NCBI RefSeq assembly: GCF_904849725.1
Contig: NC_058522.1
Coordinates: forward strand, 335,921,029-335,985,028
DNA: 64,000 bases
Direction: 5' to 3'
Origin: Hordeum vulgare subsp. vulgare
Taxonomy: Eukaryota; Streptophyta; Magnoliopsida; Poales; Poaceae
The notes beneath the pieces are model-generated. The model ran no database searches and was not told where the DNA came from. It saw only the letters and a list, made by a program, of their open reading frames with translations. This document shows, one piece after another, positions 48,133 to 58,679 of the stretch. Made by a program: the position numbers and the translations under genes. The stretch's first letter is position 1. Each line of letters opens with the position of its first letter.

Positions 48133-48987
48133 CTTACTCCTTTCAACGATCTGAGAAATATATTTGGACTGGGGAAGCGTGAAGCAGAAGCAATCATCTT
48201 AGATGTCAAATCTCAAGCATACAGAAAGAGACTTGCAAAATCCTTTAACACTGATTTGGCTACAGCTCCTAGCAAAGCATCGTTCCTCCAAAATCTGTGT
48301 GAAGAGCTACAGTTTGATCCTGAACTTGCTAGCAAGATGCATGAAGGTACCACCTTGTCATTCCTAGCTCTATATTTGCTACAGTTTGTTCCTTCCCGCT
48401 AGCAAGATGCGTACCATCCTGGAAAATCACGAGTCAAATTGAGAATATGGTTTTACTAGGTTCTATATGGTATCCTATATCCTTGTGCTACATCATACAC
48501 ACAATCATTCATTATATACCATCAGGCATTGGCTCTGGGCTGGTACTGCTGCTTATTATTTTAGTTGCAAACATTTTACATTGACTATAGTAAGTAATAT
48601 GCAGCAAGGCAACTGATTGCATTTACTTAATCTTTACATTGCCGGTCTTGTGTTGTATGAGCACGAATGGATTTTTACTACTCCCTCCGATCCATAATAA
48701 GTGTCGCGGTTATTGTTCAAACTAAAACTAAAACCACAACACTTATTATGGATCAGAGGGAGTAGGAAAGAAAGACGAATATGATATGACTAAAATTACT
48801 GCCTTTGTATTTGTGATTGTCAGCGTGTATTAATGCCGCTTCTTACTTCAGACATTTACAAACAGAAGCTTTAGCAGTTTGTAGATGACGGAGAGCTGAG
48901 CAAGGATGAAACAGAAGCTTTGACGGCATTCCAAGTGCGTCTCTGCATTCCTCAAGAAACTGCTGATGCTGCTCATACTGACATCTG
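48133..48987 (+). pseudogene. TIC110: TIC110 fragment, two further exons with a premature stop
   Basis: Exon 48133-48346 gives FNDLRNIFGLGKREAEAI, LDVKSQAYRKRLAKSF and KASFLQNLCEELQFDPELAS, a highly typical TIC110 segment, and ends ATGAAG|GTACC. Exon 48852 to about 48987 gives IYKQKL-stop-QFVDDGELSKDETEAL and VRLCIPQETADAAHTDI. The TAG at 48872-48874 stands where relatives have Gln (CAG). The exon end has no good GT donor (ACATCTGAGTT). Order and spacing follow the parent gene, so the Helitron took a contiguous genomic piece. The 3' exons are missing. Confidence 0.87.
48681..48762. mobile_element. Stowaway-type MITE, 82 bp
   Basis: Terminal inverted repeats CTCCCTCCGATCCATAATAA and CTTATTATGGATCAGAGGGAG-type are flanked by TA on both sides (48679-48680, 48763-48764). 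It sits in the TIC110 intron. The start CTCCCTCCG is typical of grass Stowaway/mariner MITEs. Confidence 0.88.
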
Positions 48988-51075
48988 AGTTGCATGTGTG
49001 CCTGTATCCACTCTTTTTAGGGATTGCAATGCTTGGACGCCTAAAAAGTAGTTTTTTCCCCGAGTTGCGTACAGGCTACCACAATCATCATTAGCTAGGT
49101 AGTCTGACATGGTCTGGTCTTTAGCATAAACTAGAAGTATCAAATGCAGTACTCCAAATTTATAGTCATTTGAAAAATATGCCGGTGTCTTGTTTGTCAC
49201 ATCCATTTTATTAATCTAGAAGAAACTGAGAGCATACACTCACATTTTGATTGAACCAACATTGTTAACCTGAGATAAATAGATATCAGCTCTACTTAAT
49301 GGTTATAAATATGGCTATTACCAATATTGTGCAGGAGCGAGATGTGTGAATACTATCAGTAATTATTAGAGTTTATTACACAATTAAGAAAGCTTAACAT
49401 TTATCTACGATGGAATATAGAATCAAGAGCTAGAAGGTAAAAAAATGAAAACCATAACTCAATGGTACATGAATTGCAGCTAATTAAAATAACCGGGTGA
49501 TATTTCTTTTCTTGTAGTACTAAAAGTTTTGTTAGTGCCCGTGCAGGTGCATACCCATATGTGATATCTTCCAACTGAAAGGTAGCAATGTGTAAAGTTA
49601 AATGTTTCCATACAATTAACTTCTGTGTTTGTATAATGGTTATTTTAACTTCACCTCGTAAATGATGCACATCTATTTTCACCCTTTATCCTGAAAAGTT
49701 GTTGCATGCTTGTGTTGTGTGTTTACATCTCAAGACATGTACCCGGTTTTCTTTCAGGTTATATTGTCAACGAAATCAGCTCATAGGTAGGGACACATCA
49801 GTTACTGTTTCTCTAGGTACTTACTTTTCTTGCATTTTTCTTTTATTTGCGTGGATGCCAGGGCTAGCGCCTTGTGCATATCATTGCGAGAAGTAGCAAC
49901 AGTAGGTTGCTTCAATCCCGATGGTCTGTTTATTGTTTAGCATTATTCAACCACATATGTTTACCTCTTCCTGATGGCCTTGGTAACTTGAAAATCTGCA
50001 GTGTCATATTGGCTCCCTCTGTCGGGCACTATGGAGGAGGTGACGAGTTGTTAGGGAGTAGATCAAACATTTGATGGGTGCTACAAGCCCGCACTTGAAG
50101 TCATGGAGCTCAGATAACTGTAGTTTATGGTGCCAAAAAATGTTTTATTTTCCTTAATTGCATCTCTAGCTCTACTCATTGCACATGTGATGTTACCTTT
50201 CATAGATATATAATGGGGTGAAATCGATCTCGAAATGAAAAAATGAAGATGCTTCAAATTTTGTATGAGTACTTGGTATCTGTGTGCTCATGAGGTGTCC
50301 ATGTACACATGATGTAACATTACATTTTTGATATATTGTTCTATTTTTCTTACCCTCATAGTACCAACTATGTAAATGGTACTCTAAAACTGCTGGCGCT
50401 GTGACTTTTTTCTAACTGTTTCTCCACCACAAAAGTACTATACTATTTATCTGTGATATATTGTGATGATCATTGAATAACTTAAATACCTTTCAGTAAT
50501 GACTCTGGATAAAGACAAAGCAGAGAACGAAATCTTGGTGAAGGCATCTCAATCGAGATGGGACAGTGTTGCACAAGTAGATATATTGGGCTGGTGCAAT
50601 AGGGGAAAAATCTTGAGGGTTTTCGTATTCACTTTCTGATCTATTTTTTTATGTATTGACGACATGGAATAGATAATACCTCTCAGATAATTTTCAACTT
50701 CTATACATTTCATAACACGGTTGGATATTGTTGTCTTATACATTGTGTTTCATTTTTTCCTCAATTATGTACCTTTAATTTGTGTTTGTATTGCTTTTAT
50801 AACTTATTTATTCATTTATATCAAGTATATTCCTACTCATAGTATGTTCTGTTTGAATTTTTTTTATTTTTTAATAGTTTTGCATGGATAATGAGCTAAG
50901 TATGGTGGCTTAATTAATCTTCAAAGAAGTATTACATATTACTGGCCTTGAGTGCATGCTTTACATGGTTTACTTATGTGTGCGTAATTGGGAGTAGGTG
51001 ATTCTCAGAAAATAAAATTGATGTCTCATCATTTGATTTGCTCATCATATTATTTTTTATTAGTTAAAATGTGCA
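48988..51075 (+). other. Helitron 3' part without recognisable gene
   Basis: AT-rich DNA. The only recognisable items are the third copy of the MOSC-gene intron segment at 49883-50022 and a Helitron-terminus-like word on the minus strand at about 49522-49550. Small frames here (for example 49401-49682 on minus) show no domain. Confidence 0.5.
49883..50022 (+). repeat. Third copy of the MOSC-gene intron segment
   Basis: ATTGCGAGAAGTAGCAACAG to CATATTGGCTCCCTCT matches about 41794-41933 and 46819-46960, in the same orientation. Both edges are sharp; no exon accompanies it. Confidence 0.75.
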
Positions 51076-51096
51076 TTGCACGTGCAAGCTTACTAG
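51076..51096 (+). other. Helitron 3' terminus: palindrome plus CTAG
   Basis: TTGCACGTGCAA is a perfect 12-bp palindrome, followed by GCTTA and the terminal CTAG, then T of the host element. Position and spacing fit the subterminal hairpin of Helitrons. Confidence 0.7.
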
Positions 51097-53894
51097 TAAC
51101 ACGAAATGAAAGCTACGGAATAAACGGAGACTAGCTAAAGGCGAAGTGACGATACGTGTTGGAAGTGTTTCCAAGGTTGATATGATCAAACGTCGCACAC
51201 TCCCTCTACCATCGGGATTGGTGTTAAACCTAAATAGTTGTTATTTGGTGCTTTCGTTAAGCATGAACATGATTGGATCGTGTTTATTGCAATATGATTA
51301 TTCATTTAAAAAGAATAATGGTTACTCTATTTTCTTGAATAATCACCTTCAATGGTTTATTGAATCTCGATCGTAGTGTTACACATGTTCATGATATTGG
51401 TGCCAAAAGATACAAGGTAATGATGATAGTACCACTTACTTGTGGCACTGCCGCTTGAGTCGTGTAGGTATAAATTGCATGAAGAGGTTCTATACTGATG
51501 GATATTTATACTCACTTGATTTTGAATCACTTGTGACATGCAAATCATACCACATGAGCAAGGCCTTGTTTTCATTGAGATGAGACAAGATAGTAACTTG
51601 TTGGAAGTAATACATTTGGATGTATGCAGTCCAATGGGTTCTGAGGCACGCAGTGGATATCATTATGTTCTTACTTCAATGTCGATTTGAGTAGATACAG
51701 AGTATTTACTTAACGAATCACAAGTCTGAAATATTGAAAAAGTTCAATTATGTTTCAGAGTGAAGTTCGTTGTAACAAGAGGATAAACTGTCTACGATAT
51801 GATCATAGAGATGAATATCTGAGTTGCGAGTTTTGGTACACAGTTAAGACAATGTGGAAGTTGTTTCGCAATTCATGCCACCAAGAACACCATGGTGTGA
51901 TGGTGTCATAGCCGCGACCTATTTGATATGGTGCATGCTATGATGTCTCTTATCGAATTACCACTATCATTTATGGGTTATGCATTAGAGACAACCGCAT
52001 TCACTTTAAATAGGGCACCGTGTAATTCCATTGAGATGACACGGTATAGACTGAGGTTTAGAGAAATCTAAGCTGTCGTTTCTTGAAAGTTTGGGGCTGC
52101 GACACTTATGTGAAAAAGTTTCAGTCTCATAAGCTCCAACCCAAAGCGGATAAATGCATCTTAATAGGATATCCAAAAGCAGTTGGGTACATCTCCTATC
52201 TCAGATCCGGAAGCAAAGTGTTTGTTTCTAGAAACGGATCCTTTCTCGAGGAAAGGTTTCTCGCGAAAGAATTGAGTGGGAGGGTGATAAAACTTGATGA
52301 GGTTATTGAACCATCCCTTCGACTAGTGTGTAGCAGGGCCCAGGAAGTTGTTCCTGTGGCGCCTACACCAATTGAAGTGGAAGTTGATGATAGTGATCAT
52401 TGAGCATCAGATCAAGTTACTACAAACCTCGTAGGTCGACAAGGTCGCGTACTACTATAGAGTGGTACGGTAACCCTGTCTTGGAGGTCATGTTGTTGAA
52501 CAACAATGAACCTACGAGTTATGGAGAAGCAATGGTGGGCCGGATTCCGACAAATGGCTGGAGGCCATGAAATCCGAGAGAGAATCCATGTATAAAACAA
52601 AGTGTAGACTTTGGAAGAACTGCTTGATGGTAGTAAGACTATTAAGTAAAGATGGATCTTTAAAAGGAAGACATACGATGATGGTGATAAGTCACTATTA
52701 AGAAAAGCATGACTTGTAGCAAAGATGTTTTCGACAAGATCAAAGAGTTGACTATGTTGTGACTTTCTCACTCGTAGCGATGCTAAAAGTCTGTTGGAAT
52801 TATGTTAGTAGTTGGTTCATTATTTGTGAAATATTGCACATATGAAGTCAAAACATTTTTTCCTCGACGGTTTCCTTGAGGAAAGATTGTATGTGATACA
52901 ATCAGAATGTTTTGTCGATCCTAAGGATACTACCAAGTATGCAAGCTCCAGCGATCCTTCAATGGACTCGTGCAAGCATCTCGGAGTTGGAATATACACT
53001 TTGATAAGATGATCAAAGATTTTGGGTTTGTACAAGGTTTATGAGAAACTTGTATTTCCAAAGAAGTGAGTGGGAGCACTATAGAATTTCTGATAAGTAT
53101 ATGTGGTTGACATATTGTTGATCAGAAGTAATGTAGAATTTCTGTGAACATAAAAGGATGTTTGAAAGGAGTTTTTCAAACGAATACCTAGATTGAGCTA
53201 CTTGAACATTGAGCATCAAGATCTATGGAGATAGATCGAAACACTTAATAGAAGTTTCAACAAGATGCATGCCTTGACAAGTTTTTGAAGGAGTTCAAAA
53301 TAGATCAGCAAAGAAGGGGTAATTGGCTGTGTTGTAAGGTGTGAATTTGAGTAAGACTCAAAACCCGACCACGGCAGAATAAAGAGAATAGACGAAGGTC
53401 GTCTTCTATGCCTTGGCTGTAGACCCTAAAGTATGCCATGCTGAGTACCGCACCTGATGTTGCCTTGCAGCAAGTTTGTTAAGAGGTACAAAGAGTGATC
53501 CAGCATTGAATCACTGATCAGCGGTCAAAGTTATCCTTAGTAACTAAATGGACTAAGGAATTTTTCTCGATTATGGAGGTGGTTAAAGAGTTCGTCGTAA
53601 AGGGTTACATCGATACAAGCTTTGACACTAATACGAATAACTATGAGTAGTGAAATGGATTCGTATAGTAGAGTAGATATTTGGAGTATTTCCGAATAGC
53701 ACGTAGTAGCAGCATCCATAAGATGACATAAAGATTTGTAAAGCTCACTCAGATCTGAAAGGGTTCAGAACCGTCGACTAAAACCTCTCTCACAAGCAAG
53801 ACGTGATCAAACCCCAGAACTGTAAGGGTGTTGGATTCATTAGAATCGCATAGTGATGTGGACTAGATTATTGACTCTAGTGCAAGTGGGAGAC
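51097..53894 (+). pseudogene. pol: BARE-like element D: degenerate pol (after the Helitron)
   Basis: It resumes exactly where 11599 stopped: TAACACGAAATGAAAGC. The order is protease/pre-integrase (VGSVSKVDMIKRRTLPLPSG, SMNMIGSCLLQY), integrase, KVWGCDTYVKKFQSHKLQPK (52083-52403), RT and RNase H remnants, and tract GCAAGTGGGAGAC (53882-53894). Frames are short and broken by frameshifts and stops. The residue-level differences from A and C are largely the same as in B. Confidence 0.85.
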
Positions 53895-54358
53895 TGTAGG
53901 AAATATGCCCTAGAGGCAATAATAAATTAGTTATTATTATATTTCTTTGCTCATGATAATCATTTATTATCCATGCTATTATTGTATTGATTGGAAACAC
54001 AATACTTGTGTGGATACATAGACAAAAACAATGTCCCTAGTAAGCCTCTAGTTGACTAGCTCGTTGATCAAATATGGTCAAGGTTTCCTGACCATAGGCA
54101 AGTGTTGTTACTTGATAACGGGATCACATCATTAGGAGAATCATGTGATGGACAAGACCCAAACTATGAATGTAGCATATTGATCGTGTCGTTTTATTGC
54201 TATAGTTTTCTTCATGTCAAGTATTTGTTCCTATGACCATGAGATCATATAACTCACTGGCACCGGAGGAATACCTTGTGTGTATCAAACGTCACAACGT
54301 AACTGGGTGACTATAAAGATGCTCTACAGGTATCTCCGAAGGTGTCTGTTGAGTTAGT
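53895..54358 (+). repeat. BARE-like element D: 3' LTR, first ~464 bp
   Basis: TGTAGGAAATATGCCCTAGA (first bases mutated from TGTTGG) to GTTGAGTTAGT, where another LTR begins. With 8912-9432 this gives only the two opposite ends of the LTR pair. Confidence 0.85.
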
Positions 54359-55684
54359 TGATACGTCTCAAACGTATCTACAATTTTTGATGGTTTCACG
54401 TTGTTATCTTGTCATCTTTGGATATTTTATGTACCTTTTATATCTTTTTGGGACTAACTTATTAATTCAGTGCCAAGTGCGAGTTCCTGTCTTTTCTGTA
54501 TTTTTGGCTCTTTTCATATCTGATTTTGGAATGGAGTCCAAACGGAATAAAATCCCCGAAATGATTTTTTCCCGAACAGAAGAAGATCAGGGGGTCTGTG
54601 GGGCAAGCGAGGAGAGCTCCAGGGAGCCCACAAGCCCCCACTCCACCACCAGGGGGAGGCGGCGGTGGCAGGGCTTGTGGCCTCCCTGAGCGCCCCCTGA
54701 CCGAGATCTTTGGCCTATATATTCCCTAAAATTCAGCAAAAAATCAGGGGATCCACGAAAATACTTTTCCGCCGCCGCAAGCATCCGTTTCCGCGAGATC
54801 TCATCTGGAGACCCTTCCCGGTGCCCTGCCGGAGGGGACTTTGGAGTTGGAGGGCTTCATCATCATCATCATCGCCCCTCCAATGACTCGTGAGTAGTTC
54901 ACTTCAGACCTACGGGTCCATAGTTAATATCTAGATGGCTTCTTCTCTCTCTTGGATCTTCAATACAAAGTTATCCATGATCTTCATGGATGATCTATCC
55001 GATGTAATCTTCTTTGGCGGTGTGTTTGTCGAGATCCAATGAATTGTGGATTTGTGATCAGATTATCTATGATATATATTTGAGTCTTTGTTGATTTCTT
55101 ATATGCATGATTTGATATCCTTGTAAGTCTCTCCGAGTCTTGGGTTTTGTTTGGCCAACTAGATCTATGATTCTTGCAATGGGAGAAGTGCTTGGTTTTG
55201 GGTTCTTACCATGTGGTGACCTTTCCGAGTGACAGTAGGGGCAGCAAGGCACACATTGAGTAGTTACCATCAAGGGTAACAAGATGGGCTCTGTCGTTGA
55301 TATGAGATTGTCCATCTACATCATGTCATCTTGCTTAAGGTGTTACTCTGTTCTTTTGGACTTAATACACTAGATGCATGCTGGATAGCAGTCGACGTGT
55401 GGAGTAATAGTAGTAGATGCAGACAGTATCAGTCTACTTGTTTTGGACGTGATGCCTATAGATATAATCATTGCCATAGATATCGTCACGACTTTGCGCG
55501 GTTCTATCAATTGCTCGACAATAATTTGTGCACCCACCGTCTACTTGCTTTCATGAGAGAAGGCACTAGTAAACACTACGGCCCCCGGGTCTATTCACAT
55601 CTATCGTTTACACCTCCGCTTTTACTTTGTTTTGTTACTTTGTTGCTTCGAGTTCTCACTTGGCAAACAATCTATAAGGGATTA
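54359..55684 (+). repeat. Gypsy-type LTR, 5' part only
   Basis: It begins TGATACGTCTCAAACGTATC, a start seen in several abundant Triticeae LTR families. It has a GC-rich U3/R zone with TATA-like GCCTATATATTCCC (54713-54726), then a long late part (GTCTCTCCGAGTCTTGGG; GGGGCAGCAAGGCACACATT) and ends about ...TCTATAAGGGATTA, where CACTA sequence begins. A (CAT)n microsatellite lies at about 54854-54875. Frames 54342-54689 and 55331-55924 cross LTR or TE DNA and are not genes. Family name left open. Confidence 0.7.
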
Positions 55685-56300
55685 GCTTCTTTGCCATCTG
55701 CCATCACAGACGGCAAAGAGTATATCATGGACGGCAAAGATAATATCACAGACGGCAAAGAATCTCACCGTCGGCAAAATTTCTGCGTCAGCCTACGACA
55801 GCATTGTAGCTTCTTTGCCGTCTGTCTCACCGAAGCGGACGGAAAAGAGCTTTGCCGTCAGCTTTTCATAAGAGCAGTCGGCAAAGTGGTCGAGACGGCA
55901 GCCGACAGGCGTTGCCTCCGTTAGGGGCTAACGGAGGCTTTGTCGTCTGCCTCCCCTCTTCTGTGTTGTCTGTCTGCCCCCTCTTCTTTGCCGTCTGCCT
56001 CCCCCTCCTCATCCCCCTCCTCTGTGTCGTCTGCCTCCCCCCCTTTCTTTGTCGTCTGCCTCCCACTCTTCTGTGTCGTCTGCCTCCCCCTCTTCTTTGT
56101 CGTCAGCCTCCACCTCCTCCCCCCTCCTCTGTGCCCTCTTCTTTGCCATCTGCCCCCCTAGAAGCAGACGACAAAGATACTATATGGCCAGCTACTACTG
56201 CCCAGGTTGCACAGCTGGGCGCCATGTGGCACCTTTGTCGTCGGTCAGCTGATGGCAAAGGCCTTTGCCATCAGCTGGCAGACGGCAAAGAGCCTATATT
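55685..56300. repeat. CACTA subterminal repeats
   Basis: GACGGCAAAG or its complement CTTTGCCGTC and close variants occur more than a dozen times in both orientations. A C/T-rich block of GTCGTCTGCCTCCCC-like units spans about 55940-56160. Such motifs near the ends of CACTA elements are the expected binding sites of the TNPA-type protein. Frames here (55852-56493, 55940-56161) are composition artefacts. Confidence 0.7.
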
Positions 56301-56680
56301 GTCACATTTTTGTTTATTTTTCTATTTCACAGCACATATACATATAATTCATAGCACATATATGATAAATAAGTCACAACACATATACGATATACATATA
56401 AAGCTCATCAATGCCATTTGTTCATCAATGTACATCCCATATATCAAAAGAACCAACACATGCAAAGTTTCATCCATATATACATGCATATAGTTGCACA
56501 TATATTGTTCATCCATATATACATATACATATAGTTCCATATTGTTCATCAACTCAAATAAAAACGGAAACTAAAGCACTCCAATGCCAGCTTCCATGCA
56601 TGTAGTACATCCAATCTGCAAAATGGGGATAAGAAATTCAGAAGAAGAAGAAGAAGAACATATATATGACAAATAAGCTA
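56301..56680. other. AT-rich spacer in the CACTA element
   Basis: Rich in CACATATAC/ATACATATA words, followed by AGA microsatellite at about 56640-56658. No gene seen. Confidence 0.6.
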
Positions 56681-56689
56681 AATTGAAGA

Positions 56690-58670
56690 ATAAAGAGAAG
56701 AAGCAAGAAGAGAACAAGGAGAAGAAAAACAAGAAGGAGGAGGAGGAGAAAGAGGAGGAGGGGAAGGAGAAGGAGAAGGAGGAGGAGAAGAAGAAAAAAG
56801 AAGAAGAGAAGAAGAAGGAGAAGGAGGAGGATAAGAAGGAGGAGAGAAGAAGAAGGAGAATAAGGAGGGCTTCTTCTCCTTCTTCTCCTCCTTCTCCTTC
56901 TTCTCCTCCTTCTCCTTCTTCTCTTCTTCTCCTCCTCCTTCTTCTTCTTCCTTCTTTTCTCTTCTCCTTCTCTTCTTCTTCTTCTTCCTTCTTTTCTCTT
57001 CTCCTCTTCTCCTCTTCTTGGAGCTAAATTAGCTAACTATGTCTTTTTGGAGCTAAATGGGCTCAGAGGAAAACAAGCTAAGTATATAATATTAATGAGC
57101 TAACCAAGGTTCTTATGCCATTTTGAGCTTATAATGTCTTTTAGGAGCTAAATTGGCTAATTATGTCATTATTGGCGAAATTAAGGCAAGGAGAATATGA
57201 AAGAGGATAAGAAGTAGGAGGAGGATAAGAAGAAGAAGAAACAAAGAAGAAGGAGGAGAAGGAGGAGGAGGAGGAGAAGGACTAGAAGGTCCTTGGCCTT
57301 CTCCTCCTTCTCCTCCTCCTCCTCCTTCTCCTTCTTCTCTTCTTCTTCTTCTTTCTTTTCATTTTTCCTATTTCTTCTCCTCTTCTCCTCTTCTTGGAGC
57401 TAAATTAGCTAACTACGTATTTTTGGAGCTAAATGGGCTAATTATCCTATTTTACAGGAAAACAAGCTAAGTATATAATATTAATGAGCAAACCAAGGTT
57501 CTTATGCCATTTTGAGCTTATTATGGCATTTTGGAGCTAAATGGGCTAATTATGTCATTGTTGGGGAAATTAAGGCAAGGAGAATATGAAAGAGGAGAAG
57601 AAAGAGGAGGAGGAGGAGAAGAAGAAGAAATAAAGAAGAAGGAGGAGAAGGAGGAGGAGGAGAAGGACTAGAAGGTCCTGGGCCTTCTCCTCCTTCTCCT
57701 TCTCCTCCTCCTCCTCCTTCTCCTTCTTCTCTTCTTCTTCTTCTTCTTTCTTTTCATTTTTCCTATTTCTTCTCCTATTCTCCTCTTCTTGGAGATAATT
57801 AGCTAACTATGTCTTTTTGGAGCTAAATGGGCTAATTATCCCATTTTAGAGGAAAACAAGCTAAGTATATAATATTAGTGAGCTAACCAAGGTTCTTATG
57901 CCATTTTGAGCTTATTATGGCATTTTGGAGCTAAATGGGCTAATTATGTCATTGTTGGGGGAAATTAAGGCAAGGAGAATATGAAAGAGGAGAATAAAGA
58001 GGAGGAGGAGAAGAAGAAGAAGAAATAAAGAAGGAGGAGAAGGAGGAGGAGGAGGAGAAGGACTAGAAGGTCCTTGGCCTTCTCCTCCTTCTCCTCCTCC
58101 TCCTCCTCCTTCTCCTTCTTCTCTTCTTCTTCTTCTTCTGTCTTTTCATTTTTCCTATTTCTTCTCCTCTTCTCCTCTTCTTGGAGCTAAATTAGCTAAC
58201 TATGTCTTTTTGCAGCTAAATGGGCTAATTATCCCATTTTAGAGGAAAACAAGCTAAGTATATAATATTAATGAGCTAACGAAGGTTCTTATGCCATTTT
58301 GAGCTTAGTATGGCATTTTGGAGCTAAATGGGCTAATTATGTCATTGTTGGGGAAATTAAGGCAAGGAGAATATGAAAGAGGAGAAGAAAGAGGAGGAGG
58401 AGGAGAAGAAGAAGAAATAAAGAAGAAGGAGGAGAAGGAGGAGGAGGAGAAGGACTAGAAGGTCCTTGGCCTTCTCCTCCTTCTCCTCCTCCTCCTCCTT
58501 CTCCTTCTTCTCTTCTTCTTCTTCTTCTTTCTTTTCATTTTTCCTATTTATTCTCCTCTTCTCCTCTTCTTGGAGCTAAATTAGCTAACTATGTCTTTTT
58601 GGAGCTAAATGGGCTAAATATGTCATTGTTGGGGAAATTAAGGCAAGGAGAATATGAAAGAGGAGAAGAG
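56690..58670. repeat. ~390-bp tandem repeat array with purine/pyrimidine foldbacks
   Basis: About five units. Centres GGACTAGAAGGTCC lie at about 57279, 57665, 58060 and 58452 (spacing 386-395 bp), with a divergent first centre near 56862. Each unit has a GA-only arm of ~60 bases, the centre AAGGAC-TAGAAG-GTCCTT, a CT-only arm of ~60 bases, then an AT-rich part with GGAGCTAAATGGGCTAATTA and TTCTTATGCCATTTTGAGC words. The arms are near-perfect reverse complements. Frame 56683-57027 (poly E/K then poly S/P) is a by-product. Confidence 0.9.
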
Positions 58671-58679
58671 AAACTTACC

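Larger units (their letters stand above)
11600..51096 (+). mobile_element. Helitron-like element carrying host gene fragments (with nested retrotransposons)
   Basis: D is interrupted after GTGATTAG and resumes as TAACACGAAATGAAAGC. The homologous uninterrupted stretch in B reads GTGATTAGTAACACGAAATG, so the insertion is exact and leaves no clear target duplication (a shared TAGT makes the edge ambiguous by up to 4 bp). The left end TTTCTACTAATAAAA is one base from the plant Helitron 5' consensus TCTCTACTA. The right end has the 12-bp palindrome TTGCACGTGCAA (51076-51087) 9 nt before a terminal CTAG followed by T, the Helitron 3' signature. Contents, all on +: a GC-rich fragment, GH43, MOSC and TIC110 exons. 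No Rep/helicase is present. Without the 26-kb nested block it is about 13.4 kb. Weak points: the insertion dinucleotide reads G|T rather than the usual A|T, and the first TC reads TT. Confidence 0.75.

Noticed and set aside
39349..48987. Genuine GH43-MOSC-TIC110 fusion gene
   Set aside because: GH43 ends in phase 0 and the MOSC exon would be entered out of frame; the MOSC lead codon is TGA and TIC110 has a TAG. All pieces lack their remaining exons.
54342..54689. 115-residue + frame
   Set aside because: Crosses the joint of the D LTR and the Gypsy LTR, so it cannot be a gene.
55566..55580. CACTAGTAAACACTACGG as the CACTA left terminus
   Set aside because: These words are part of the Gypsy LTR text and no matching inverted end or 3-bp TSD can be seen.
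55331..55924. 197-residue + frame
   Set aside because: Runs from LTR into CACTA repeats; hybrid of two transposons.
55852..56493. Frame of 213 residues rich in Ser, Pro and Leu
   Set aside because: Translation of CACTA subterminal repeats and AT-rich spacer.
56683..57027. Poly-Glu/Lys then Ser/Pro frame
   Set aside because: Translation of a GA/CT low-complexity foldback.
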